DNA of 64,000 nt, from positions 29,666,001-29,730,000 of the forward strand of contig NC_134025.1 of the NCBI RefSeq assembly GCF_964204645.1. The letters are read 5' to 3'. The notes under the pieces were generated by a model. It saw only the letters and a list, made by a program, of their open reading frames with translations. It was not told the origin of the DNA and ran no database searches. Source of the stretch: Tubulanus polymorphus (taxonomy: Eukaryota; Nemertea; Palaeonemertea; Tubulaniformes; Tubulanidae). Of this stretch, positions 12,101-23,800 are shown piece by piece. Position 1 is the stretch's first letter, and each line of letters opens with the position of its first letter. A program made the position numbers and the translations under genes.

Positions 12101-12447
12101 TCGAAATCAAACTGCATCTGAACAGAATTTACATTTGGAACTATTGTCATTATTTCAACGTGTCTCTGTGTTTGATTGTAGAATCGGTCGATCAGGTCGT
12201 TTTGGACGTAAGGGAGTAGCGATCAACTTCGTTAAAACAGATGATATCAGAATTCTGCGAGATATCGAGCAATATTACTCGACTCAGATTGATGAGATGC
12301 CCATGAACGGTAAGTGTCGAAATATCAGTTATATATATTTCTTTACTTCAAGCAAGTCAAATAAAAGTGGCCACTCGGTAATTTTTTCTGTCTCCTGTGT
12401 TTATATTTGTCTCTGTGTCTCTCTTTTTAGTTGCTGATTTGATCTAA
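9148..12447 (+). CDS. EIF4A3: Eukaryotic initiation factor 4A-III, DEAD-box RNA helicase
   Basis: Eleven exons join in frame: 9148-9280, 9410-9482, 9944-10073, 10156-10288, 10533-10613, 10913-11054, 11140-11278, 11706-11821, 11985-12092, 12182-12309 and 12431-12447. The product is 399 residues (human 411). All DEAD-box motifs are present: Q motif [10 protein letters not shown], motif [25 protein letters not shown] at 175-178, SAT at 206-208, motif [11 protein letters not shown] and motif VI HRIGRSGR. The C-terminus DEMPMNVADLI is identical to human eIF4A3 and, with VEFETSE and NVEFETS-type N-terminal sequence, separates it from eIF4A1/2. It is the RNA-clamping ATPase of the exon junction complex and acts in splicing-coupled mRNA marking and nonsense-mediated decay in the nucleus. 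The last exon codes only five residues plus stop. Confidence 0.98.
10638..10819. mobile_element. MITE-like element, ACAGTAGAACC...TTTTACTGT
   Basis: Inverted ends acagtagaacc and gattttactgt flank an AT-rich core. It lies in an EIF4A3 intron (10614-10912). A diverged relative starts at 38907 in the Sp-family gene. Confidence 0.55.
11347..11560. repeat. Dispersed AGGGAATTTT-rich repeat in EIF4A3 intron
   Basis: The intron 11279-11705 carries phrases such as tcagggaattt, tggattccatgatct and tcaaggaatttt that recur at 14211-14405, 34870-35090, 51188-51424 and 53419-53633. This suggests one old, diverged repeat family. Confidence 0.35.
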
Positions 12448-12741
12448 GATCGCTATGAAGTCATCGAATACGAACACGTGCGTCCGAACTGCATTCCTCA
12501 CTGACTCCTTTTGTAAATATGAAAATGCATTGGAATTCTTTTCGAAAATCCTGGGATGTTCATCCTCTGTAGATGCAGTGAATGTAAATAGTTTATTTCT
12601 TTTATGTATCATGGTGTCGCGATCTTTTATTGATGATATTGCCTCCGAACGGATTCAAAACTTAATTATGATGCTCTTCGCAAACATCGTCGAAGAATTA
12701 CTTCAGACATATAGAACATTTTTGTATATGCATTTAGCAAA

Positions 12742-12747
12742 AATAAA
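12742..12747 (+). promoter_or_regulatory. Poly(A) signal of EIF4A3
   Basis: AATAAA 295 bp after the EIF4A3 stop codon, in AT-rich 3' UTR. Confidence 0.55.
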
Positions 12748-12927
12748 CATTTTAATGTAATATATTGAACATGTATGTTATTTAGTATGGGTTTGATGTC
12801 CACGTGTGGAAGAGATTCTGATATAAGGAAGACAAAGTAATACTTTTCAAAGTGGAAGATTCCTTGAGTTGAAATGCAGAGTGAGTCATTAACGATCCTC
12901 GGGGGCTGCATCACGAATATGAATATT

Positions 12928-13130
12928 TATTACACTCCAACCATTCCCATGGTATATGGAGGAAAAAAACAGTATTTACAAAAACAGTAGATAAAAGCAC
13001 TTTGAAACATAACAAACGTTATTTACAACATACTATTTACACACTACCGGAGATATCTATATACATCTAGACCTAATTTGATAAATTTAGCCAGTCTAAA
13101 GGTTGTAATTTTTTAAACATCAAGATTCCG
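12928..13130. repeat. Dispersed repeat, copy 1
   Basis: Begins tttattacactccaaccatt with ccatggtatatggaggaaaa next to it, and continues with tatttacaaaa, actatttaca, atctatatacatcta and aatttagc. The same series in the same order occurs at 39840-40060, so the two are copies of one element about 200-230 bp long. Confidence 0.65.
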
Positions 13131-13156
13131 AAAGGTATCCTTCTTATATCACTATA

Positions 13157-13310
13157 CCATAAGGTGCTGCCGCTATGCACATCGTTAGCGAGTTTTTCGT
13201 ACACTAACAGGAGTCGACTCTGGCAATTGTCAACGGTAATTGCCAGAGTTCGTTTCATATTAGTGTATGAAAAATCCGCTAAGGATGAGCAATGTGGCAG
13301 CACCTTATGG
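13157..13310. mobile_element. Foldback MITE, copy 1 (CCATAAGGTGCTGCC)
   Basis: The left arm ccataaggtgctgccgct is the inverse of the right arm that ends ggcagcaccttatgg. The inner arms gactctggcaatt and aattgccagagt also pair, so the whole 154 bp folds on itself. A second copy lies at 47901-48064. Confidence 0.75.
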
Positions 13311-13465
13311 AGCAGTCAGGCAGCGCGATATGTTTCTTCACCGATGGATGTGAACAAGACAAGAAGTAATCGTTATTCGTTCATTCCCATGTAAACTCTT
13401 CAGTCAAATTCTAACCCTGACACGAGAATAGAAGATGTCAAACCATTTCTTTGTAAAGATAAAAT

Positions 13466-13471
13466 TTTATT
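13466..13471 (-). promoter_or_regulatory. Poly(A) signal of L2HGDH
   Basis: TTTATT (AATAAA on the minus strand), about 490 bp after the L2HGDH stop codon. Confidence 0.5.
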
Positions 13472-13960
13472 GAAACATGGATTTGCATAGACAACTTACA
13501 GATATCTAATGTAATCTACAACTATCATAAAATATTACTGGCGCTTCGAATCAGAGTACAAAATTCTTCACAAGAATTCGTTAATTCAACTATATCACAG
13601 TTCTATTGTAATGTCATGTTGATTTGAGACACCCAATGTCTTTTGTGGAAAATAGATCCAGGATAAATAATATACAGAAAGCTAAGTGAATGAAGCACAT
13701 GGAAAATATTAAAACAAAGGAAAAAACAATTCTAGAGATCTAAGACTAAGTAACAATAATCATATTCTATATGAGATTACTGAATTCTTATCTAAATAAA
13801 AGAAGATATTGTTCGTAATATATAGACTAGTTTCATAGACGTGAAGACATTATTCAGAAAATATAAAGTCTTTTCTTTTGTTCATTCGTATAATAAAGTT
13901 ACGAAAATAATTTGATAACAAGATTCGAAATTAGAGAAAAACCCGAGTCAGTTTGAATGA

Positions 13961-16932
13961 TTACAGCGAGAATTTAGTGTTCACTTCATCGGCGATCATT
14001 TTACCGATTGCTAATGAAGAAGTAGCTGCCGGCGATGGAGCATTCCGTACATGTATTACCCGTCCGGCTATTTCACCAACTCCCCCATCAAATACGAAAT
14101 CATCGACTAAATTCCCAGCAGCATCTAATGCCTGCGCACGAACACCAGACGATCCCCTGAAAGAGATTGAAATCAACAACGATTTAACAAGTGGAAATTT
14201 TATTCAGGTTTCTTACAGATCAGGCAATCTAAAATTCCCTCACTAAGTTACTCTCAGCGTGGCCTGTTTCTTATCAATGTGTCAGTCTTGTCACCAGCAA
14301 GAACAACACAACATCAAAAACTAAAATTCCCACACTTTGCCCTGATTTTCAAGAAGAGTTGGAATTCCCTCACTGCCTTGATTTTTCGGACCCTGTTCAG
14401 GATATGATCCTATATCCTACCTAATAACATCAGAAACCTGCAAACTCGGTATGAATCTCTGCAACTGTTTCACTTGCGCAGAAATATTAATTCCGCGGTA
14501 CATTTCATCCAGTCCATATGATAAATGCTTGAAAACCAGTTTTCTAAGACCACTGAAATAAAAGGAATCGTACACAATATTCATACACATGCATAGGGAA
14601 CACAGGTACAAAATCCCTATGTACATAATGCACAATACATCGATTACAGGTAACATGTTTAAATTCCTGCATACAGAAGGCTCCGCTAAAGTCTGTTAGA
14701 ATGCATCCAACTTTAGTGATATCCGTGTTAGATGTTATCTTTTTCACATAGACATTTTAGGCCCTGAGTTAATCAATAATCATCGCGCACGTAGATCGGA
14801 TCCAGGCAGTCTACGATAAAATGTATCATAAAACATTCACAGATAAATATCTTACCCGAAACCGATCGCATCTGCGAATTCCTTCGGATGAAAATCTAAA
14901 AGTTTATAGCCTTCTCTTCGAAATGCGAGGACTGCATTCGGACCCAACCAGACGCTACCATCCATTCGAGGTGTAAAGTGAACTCCTAGGAATGGGAACT
15001 GAGGATTCGGCACCTGAAACAGACAGACAGATGTTTGGAATGAGTATCAATGATTAAATCTAATGTTCTTAGGGCCATTCAAATATTTGCCTCTCTTTAT
15101 ACACAGTACCGGTAAACCTGGCCTAGCTTGGACAAAATTGGACGGGAATAATTGGCCTGAAAATACTGAGCTACGAATTAGAAAATACGGTAGGAAGACA
15201 AAATGATTTTGTTTTTGAAGGAGTTGGTTATGTCTGAGTTAAACGAGGTTCGCACTGTAGACCTTAATATTGTGAAAAGGGTCGTTGAAAATTTGCATAT
15301 ATGAAGTTACAACATAAAGTTACTCACAGGATAGATATTTCCATTCACCATGTTTGACTTTTCCGGCTTCAGTTGAAGATAATCTCCTCTAAACGGTACA
15401 ATTCGTGGTATTGAGTTACAGCCTGATTTCTCCGCTAATTTATCCGAATATAAACCACCGCACGTTAATAAATACTTGCACCTCAAATTAACACCCTTGA
15501 AATATGAATGAATTATACATGAAATGAAGGTAATTTTCAATTTTTAGAAATTTGATCATCAATTTTCGTACTTTTTTATCGATTACTGAGACTGGATATT
15601 CCGGGTCTGACGACATCTTAAAATTAGCAACTTCGAATGATGTGAATATTTTTCCGCCGCGCTCTTTGAAATTAGTTCCATACGACCGCGATACGAGCTG
15701 CCAATCAACAATACCGGTGTGCGGAGAATGGATCGCCTTTAATCCCTGAAAAAACACGAAATATCTCATATTAAACAATCATTTACTATTAAAGCTCGAA
15801 CGACAGTCTAAATGGTAATGAACTGTTGTTCCGGTGACCCAGAGGTAAAGCAATTTGTATTCAGATGAAATATGGTATTCAGGTTTAACAGATGGGCATT
15901 TCAGAAATTGACCCCATCCTCTGCGTGACATTGACACTTTCACAGCATTCAAAGAACCACTCAGAGAAACCCTGAAACTCTTGGACAACAAATCTTTTGG
16001 TTGAAATGTGAATTTCAGATCAGAGAATTTGAGAGATCTGAATCCGGGAAATATCAGGAAATTTGGGATAGAAACTACTGACGATTATTCTATCCTATGA
16101 TATGATAATTACCAGACAATTTGGTTCAATTTCTCTGATTTCATCAGCTCCAACGTAACGAACATCTTTAACGTTATTTTTCAAAGCTCTGTCCCACAAT
16201 ACGTTGAGTCTGGGGATTTCATCCGGTTCTACGGCAACTATCAACTTTAACAATAACAGAAACACGTCAAAAAGCCGCAAAACAAATTATCGGATTGTTT
16301 TTCTTCAGGATTTCAACTGACCTTTCCAACTTTTTTGTAAGGTATATTATTTTCGTTGCAGTATTTATAAGCCAGATCCATTCCTTCGACGCATAGTTTC
16401 GCTTTCAGAGATCCAGGCGTGTAGTATATTCCAGCGTGTATTACTCCACTGTTGTGACCACTTTGATGCATAGCTGAACAAAAAATTCAAACATATTTAT
16501 TCGTAGTACACTAGAAATAAAAGCAATTCATCGGACAACTGCTCGATTTCACAACTAATGTCTTATAATCATTCATGGAATTCTTTTAGGTCTTGATATT
16601 AATCAAATATCTAAAATCAATACCCTTCCCACTGTCTATGAAAGAAATTGAATACCTCTTATGGATAGTAATACTAAAATCTTTGATCTGACAAGCCCGT
16701 ATAATTTGAATGGATTGTTTAATCTTACCCAGGTGTTTCTCTTTTTCAACGACGGCAAATTTAAGATTCGGATGCCTAAGAATAAGTTCTCGAGCCGAAG
16801 CCAATCCAACGATTCCACCACCAACAATAATAATATCATAATCATCATCAGTTGATTTCTTGGTTGCGCTGCTGAAAGTGATGAAAACAACCAAAAATTG
16901 AATTACCTGTCAACGGAACTACAGAGAAACAT
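13961..16932 (-). CDS. L2HGDH: L-2-hydroxyglutarate dehydrogenase, mitochondrial
   Basis: Nine exons join in frame: 16907-16932, 16729-16871, 16322-16473, 16113-16244, 15572-15745, 15328-15495, 14856-15013, 14421-14552 and 13961-14156, 426 residues (human 463). It is an FAD-dependent enzyme that oxidises L-2-hydroxyglutarate to 2-oxoglutarate. The Rossmann motif [19 protein letters not shown] is at about 20-38, followed by [60 protein letters not shown] and the C-terminal [19 protein letters not shown], all family hallmarks. The first exon codes only MFLCSSVD plus two bases and lacks a clear basic mitochondrial targeting signal. The frame stays open upstream to an acceptor-like site at 17050, so an extra 5' exon may be missing from this model. 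Confidence 0.95.
14211..14405. repeat. Copy of TTCTTACAGATC repeat family in L2HGDH intron
   Basis: Begins ttcttacagatcaggcaatc and shares ctaaaattccctcac/gat and ttgtcaccagcaagaa with the copy at 53419-53633. The right terminus is not clear here. Confidence 0.45.
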
Positions 16933-17897
16933 TTTTTGGTACCATAATTGTTCCGGAGGTTCATCCACTTCTTGTAGGTATGATCTTACTGGCAGTGACA
17001 GAGACAGGATAGTGATGTTAAGCGGAATATGGCTTCTTTCAACAGGGACCTGTCACAATTGATAGTGAACGAATAAAACTAATGTGATCAATGACCAGCT
17101 CCAGTAAGGGCTCTGGTTTTACAGACTGGTATTACCTTTAACCCGGGGCTAACTAAATTCATTTTCAATTCACTTAGCCCCCGTTTAAAGGTAATACCCG
17201 TCTATAAAACAGGGCCCTGTAGTTTTCTTTATTATGTATAGGGATACTGATACTGGACCTGGTCATTATTTGGTTTTATTCATTCGATTCTCTTCTTCTA
17301 TCAATCAATTGGAATTGTGACAGCTCCCTCCCTGACCTGCCAGACCCTGCTGGAGCTGCGTTTTTTCACTTTCAGCTCTTTTCCTCGGGATTGTCAGTCT
17401 ATATTTACCTGTTGGTCGCATATCTATGTCTTCTGCTTTGCTCGTTTTTTCTTTTGATGCTCAGTAAATGTGAAGTTGAAGCTGCAACGGGCCGAAATTG
17501 ACCTCTAAACTTCACGAAATTAGACACTAAACCAGCCATTATTGCCCAGAGACACCGTCAGTAGTCGCCATCTAGCGGCAGATGATAACTCGATAGCGGG
17601 TGGCTCCGATCCCTTAATATCGAATACTGCGAGCACCAAGTGCTCTTGCTCTTAATAGCCACCGTGCAGCATTCCAAACCATCACTAATAAACTAAACAG
17701 ATCTACATAAAGAAGTTTCAATTTACTAGATAGATTTTGTGAAGAAAAACAAGTACTGGGTTTTCAGTTGTGAAAGAGGGAGGTTGGCCAACACACGAAA
17801 CACCAACACTCACGTGCCAGTACCAGTTTCTAGTCGCTGTTTCAATCAACACCCTGCGCATATTTCAAGATGGCTTCGTTTTGACCTGGATGATCGG
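16933..17897. promoter_or_regulatory. Divergent region between L2HGDH and the CAP-Gly gene
   Basis: Contains a foldback MITE (17107-17218), a possible extra 5' exon of L2HGDH (about 16950-17050) and the 5' UTR of CAP-Gly first exon A. A short upstream ORF begins at an ATG in ttcaagatggcttcg (near 17870). No confident core promoter motif. Confidence 0.4.
17107..17218. mobile_element. Foldback MITE, AGGGC(T)CTGGTTTTA termini
   Basis: The left arm agggctctggttttacagac, then tggtattacctttaa, is the inverse of the right arm ttaaaggtaatacccgtcta followed by taaaacagggccct. The loop is only about 20 bp. Confidence 0.7.
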
Positions 17898-20800
17898 ATG
17901 TTCAGCATCGAGATGAAAACCAGTACTGGCTCGAGTAGCAGTCCACCCTCCAGTGAAGGAGGAGGCGGCAGTTCGTGGGTGAACATTTGGCAAAATAATA
18001 TCAACCTATCAGACATTCAGCTGAGCAGTGAGTATAGCCTGTTGTTTTAGTGAAATCATTTGATTTGTGTGTATTTTGGATTGAAAAATATGATCCATAA
18101 AAAATGCCTTCCACCTGAGAAATTAGATTAGTACTGTTTTTGATCTATTGAACTCAGATTCTAGTGTGTTGTCATTCAGTAATTATCACACGCTTATATC
18201 TAGAAGATATCATATAGATAAGATAAAGAAAGTCATCAGGAAGAGATGTGATTAGATTATTGAGGAAATAGGCCAAGCCGCCGATTGTAGTAGCCTAGTT
18301 GGGCTCAGTGACAGTGAATTGGTGCGACCAGGCAGCGGGATTAGTGGATTTTTTTCGAAAGGTCAGAGGTGTGAGCGGCGAGCGTAGAATGTGCAAAGCC
18401 CGGTGGAGGGTCTGCCCCCCAAAAAAATGTTTAAAACTAGATACCGGTACTCCATTTTTAAATGTGGAAGCCGAAGGCGCTTAGATTTCTGTTTTTTCCA
18501 CTGTTTTATTAGGCCTAGTTTATTTTTCATGTTATTTAAGAATTTTATCATTTCCTGATTTTTAGCTTCCTGTTTAGGCTTATGTTTTTAACTATATTCT
18601 GTTAGATAAAACAACGCATATTTTCTAACCAAGGCAGTCTTAAATAGGGCAGCTGGATTTTCACTCGATTTTTATATTCGAAAAATTGATCTCGATTTTG
18701 TTAGCCAGCAATGTATTTTACCATTTTCAAAGATTTTGATTTTTTTCCAAAAAAAAAAATTTGAATAAATTTATGTTTTGAAGTTTTTGAAAAATGAAAA
18801 AAAAACATATGCAAATGTCTACGAAAAGTATCATAGGCCTAGTTCCCGCAGACAATGAATTGTCTGGAGGCTTAATCCAAAAATATCGCGTTAACAAATA
18901 AAAAAACAACAACTAAACCAGTGTCAGTCAGCCCTTCCTAGTTCGATAAGAAGATTTAATATCACATGAATTATGGTTCTTTTACAATTTGACAGAAGGT
19001 AGCTTAAAGCCTGTGTTTGATTGGTCGTCGTAGTTGTTTTCAATAGTGACACAGTGACAATATTCAATGGAGATTTCTATGAAATTTATGCGTACATTCA
19101 CAAAAAGCTCTATGCCACCCTGTGCGCGTTGAGCTTTTCTTTTTGAAATAGGGTTTTTGTGGGTACTGTCTACGAGCTTTGACCCAAATGTAATATTATA
19201 TATGAGAGACTCCGGCGAAGACAACGTCCCGGTTGAAAACTTATGTGATTTGTAACGATTTAGGCGTCGATAGTGCCTGAAAATAAATAGTTATCGAATA
19301 TCATGTTCGCGGAATTATTACATGTGTAATGTCTGGATTTATATCGGCGTTACAGTTAAGGCAATTGCCTGGCATCGCGGCGAGACAGGGTATTTTTAAC
19401 GCAGGATTTACCGATTCTAGTGGTGAGTTTAGGGCTATACGGATTAATACAGTCCAACTCGCATTGTCTTAGTTCACATGATCATTATGTGGATGACTTA
19501 TCCAAGTAATGACTTACTTATAATTAACCTAGTAATTTGTATTGGAATTGATAAATGGAGACGACTTCAATATTGTGACAATAGTCTAAATAATGACTTC
19601 ACTGAATAGAGTGAATTGGAAATATTGACCTGGACTAAAAATGGAGATGACTTCAGTAATAAGATGACTTATCAGATGATGCTAGTGTGATAGTAGTCAC
19701 TAACGTTTCTTTATCAAACACAGGACTTTTCAAGCTGTATCCTCAGTATTATTATAAGTCCTCTCATTTTGAAAGTTTTGTATGAATTCAACCTATTTCC
19801 TTTTCAATTTTGAATTCTATTAATTTCTATTGTTCGCATTAATTGGGTTTTAATCTCGATTCCATAATATCAACATTATTAAAAACCCTCCTCATTTTGA
19901 ACCTCCTCATGTAGATTATGCCTATGACTTTCACTTTCGATGTAATCAATCATCTCGCTACGAACTGATCTAAATCAGTTTTTTAGTTCATTTTTTACTT
20001 AAAATGCTAAAATCAAACTCAGACCTTGCGCAACTCGGAAAGAATGTTACCATTCCGAGAATACCTGTCAAAATAGTAGAGGAATATCTGACGATGCTGT
20101 TTTAAGCGGTAGTTAGTAATCTTAAGATTGATTGACAGCTCGTCTCTATTTTTATCATTAAAATCTCGTTAATCACGAGCAACAAATTAGCCTGAAATTC
20201 CTGAGTTATGAGTTGAGCATTGTTTCCAACAACTGTTCATTATATAATCCATCAATTAGGCCTAGGTAAAAACAGAGTAAGATTCTCGTTGACTAAAGGT
20301 ATTTTTAAATCTTTGTTCGGGCCCAGTTTACTGATTGTCTAAGTAACTTTTCTGTGTCTGTGTCCTTATGGCTCCTTGCTTCTTTAAAATAAAAACTCCT
20401 AAATGGAAAATGCTTTTAAAAGTGCTTGAAACTCCCTTAATTTGAACAAAATGTCCAAAACTGCTTCAATTTTGAGAAATAGGCAATTAGAAATGTTTGT
20501 AGTCATAGGCCTACATAGCTACTCCTAAATCTGCACAGTTGGGATATTGTTTTTATCCTTTTTTAGGCAGTTGCCCAATAAGAAACTGAGTTTATGTAGT
20601 GTAAAGGATAAAAATGTGCCTACAGGACCTTTAAACGAGATAAACATTACCGATTTAGGAGGAATGTAATTGGAATACGAAAGTGATGCTGCTTGCTCGA
20701 GATTTGAAACTTTCTCCTTTAAAACTCGTTGTCTCCGGGAACGACTGATCTGTAGAGCGCCAGTTTCTATAGAATCATTCGAATATATGTAAAATATTGT

Positions 20801-23800
20801 AGGTTACCCGCGGAAAACGGGTAAATTCTGGTTAAGATCGGAATCTCTGTCGTAAGGAAATGACCTCTGTTAGCTTTGATTAGTTAGTGAACCGATCAGT
20901 TTTGTTTTCACAGCGTTGCTACCCTAAAACCTGCGATTTCTATCGCTCCCGGTATTTTTATATCGTGCCAATCCGATTCGATTAAATCATAAGCGCAATA
21001 AAGTCGGAACTAGTATTTATAAACGGCTAATCATTTAATTAGTCGTATCGATCGATCGGAGAGAAGTGTTCGTGTATTAGGTCACATACGGTATGTACGG
21101 TACTCTCTCTCTCTATCTCTCTGATATTTTATCAGTTTAGCTGTTGATCTTGAGAGCGAATAGACCGAAGACCTATCTCAGAATGCCAGTAGGAATTACA
21201 TTAGTGGAACAATGGAATAGACCGTATATGAGCCAGGGATTAGACTCGAGCGGTTTAGGAAGATCGACGGGCACGTTGTCTGATGTACCCAGTTTACCTT
21301 CGGTTTCAGGTAGAAATTCGAGACGATTAATGAATTAATATCACGAGATAAAACTTCTCTTAGAAATAGAATACCGCGCTAGAAATGAAAGAATAGAGTC
21401 TGAAAAGTTTCCTCTAGCTTGTAGGCCTATATTCAACGTTCCGACTAGGCCTATCGTAATATACCTCTTCATGAACATTGACTAGCCCTACTAGGAAACT
21501 TTTTTTCATTCTTAGTGTTGGATTTCATATAATTGTTATTAAACGGACTCGTGGTGTTTAAGGCTTTTTTAGTATTAACTGTACTTAAAAAAAATTGTAT
21601 CGAATTAGTGTACTGTGTGACCTGTAATGTTTGATATCCAGTGACCAGCAAATGACATCTTAGCGCTGTCTATTCCCGACCCTTGTGACAAAAACCACTT
21701 TATATCAATTGTACAAAATTGTATTTATTCTCGTTTAAAGCAATGTTCTAATTATATATTCCTGGATGGGTTAATTATAGGATTGGGAGTTATCGGAATA
21801 TATTTAACTACGTTCCGAGGATAGGAAACTATATTTTCAGTGATGATTAATTCATTTCGAGTTCCTTGTATTTCTTCATCGGATCTCATTTTCAATGTAA
21901 ACTTGTTTTTTTCGTTTTACTCATTCAATAATCTATGAATAGTAAGACCTCATTAGGACGAAGTATCAACATTCGAGTTACTGTATAATATATCTCTTGA
22001 ATATAGCTGGAGAAAACACTGGTTTTTAGCAAAAGAATTTTTAAAATAACACTTAGGAATACTGCACCAGCACACTGCTGTGCGTTACTGTTAATCATCA
22101 ATTTATTGATTTGTTTTGATCAGTTTGGACGCATTCCATATAGATATAGTACATAACTAATAATGCAACCATAAATCTGTTATTTAAACCTTTCCGGTTC
22201 CTGCTACTTGTAGATATATTTACTGCCTGCTTTTTAATCCCTTGAAAAAAAATCAGGAAATTCCTCATTTTGAAGGTTTTGTGTACGGGAGATGATAATT
22301 TCTGTACTGGCGCTGATCCGTTGTTCTTGCGGGGGTTTGCCCAAGACCCTCGGATGTTTTCAATTGCCCTTTTCTGAATAAACTCTTTACTGCCTTCTTA
22401 CGTATAATATTATAAACTCCTCTCGCATATTTGAAAGGATTTATAAGTATTCCAACTTGGAAGTGATGTAAAATACATCTCACCCATCTACAAATCTTCA
22501 AAAGCGAAGCCTTACTCCAAATATACCTTTTCACTGATAAATCTTATTGTAGAAAGACCTTCTAAAATAGTGCTCAGATCGACCCCTCTCAGATCGACCC
22601 CTCTCAGATCGACCCCTCTCTGATCAACCCCTCTCAGATCAACCCATGCTCCTCATGAATGTAAGCAGTTTTCCCATGTTTGATTCATCGTCCGGATGTT
22701 TAATGATAATATCAGTGTTTTTTCGAACACAGTAGGCACAGTGAAAAAGTGGTTTATCTAGTGAAATATCTATCAGCAGCCTTTTTTATCGGTCTCGTCA
22801 CTTGATATGATTGAAACTGAAATGGGAAACTAGCTTTCCCCCTGTTTCAATTTTTTCTTTGTTTATCGACATCATTCCAATTTCAGTCTGAATTCGTTCT
22901 TTGATCAGCAACAGTCATAACATTGTTTTTATTCTTCGCGTTTTAAAGAGAGATTTTTAAATGAATTGTTTACAATGATTCATACAGACCAGCAGCGTGT
23001 TGTGTGTTGTGGTGTTGCAGCGTGTCATGTGGCGTTGCTTGGTGTGGTGCGGTGTTGTGTGGTGTGGCAGCGTGTCATGTGGCGTTGCTCTGGGTGGTGC
23101 GGTGTTGTGTGGTGTGGCAGCATGTCATGTGGCGTTGCCTGGCGTGGTGCGGTGTTGTGTGGTGTGGCAGCGTGTCATGTGGCGTTGCTTGGCGTGGTGC
23201 GGTGTTGTGTGGTGTGGCAGCGTGTCATGTGGCGTTGCTTGGCGTGGTGCGGTGTTGTGTGGCAGCGTGTCATGTGGCATTGCTTGGCGTGGTGCGGTGT
23301 TGTGTGGTGTGGTGTGGTGTGGCAGCGTGTCATGTTGCGTTGCTTGGCGTGGTGCGGTGTTGTGTGTTGTGGTGTGGCAGCGTGTCATGTGGCATTACTT
23401 GGCGTGGTACGGTGTAGTGTGGTGTGGCAGCGTGTCATGTGGCATTGCTTGGCGTGGTGCGGTGTTGTGTGGTGTGGTGTGGCAGCGTGTCATGTTGCGT
23501 TGCTTGGCGTGGTGCGGTGTTGTGTGGTGTGGCAGCGTGTCATTTGGCGTGGTGCGGTGTTGTGTGGTGTGGCAGCGTGTCATGTGGCGTTGCTTGGCGT
23601 GGTGCGGTGTTGTGTGGTGTGGCAGCGTGTCATGTGGCGTTGCTTGGCGTGGTGCGGTGTTGTGTGGTGTGGCGTCGTTTGGTAGTGCAGATTTCTCGGG
23701 TGTCCAATTATGCAATAAGAACAAATTCAAACTATGCTGGATGCTAAATATAATATCTGGGGATACTTTCAAAATTTGGGGACCACCGACATATTTTCAG

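Larger units (their letters stand above)
12448..13960. other. Convergent 3' region between EIF4A3 and L2HGDH
   Basis: Holds the EIF4A3 3' UTR (to about 12770), a dispersed repeat (12928-13130), a near-perfect foldback element (13157-13310) and the L2HGDH 3' UTR (from about 13445). No additional gene seen. Confidence 0.5.

Noticed and set aside
13164-13394. Open frames on both strands near 13.2 kb
   Set aside because: They run through the arms of the foldback MITE; similarity between the two strands' translations reflects the palindrome.
17739-17897. Longer N-terminus for CAP-Gly first exon A
   Set aside because: The open frame upstream begins with GTG and contains no ATG before 17898; it is more likely 5' UTR.
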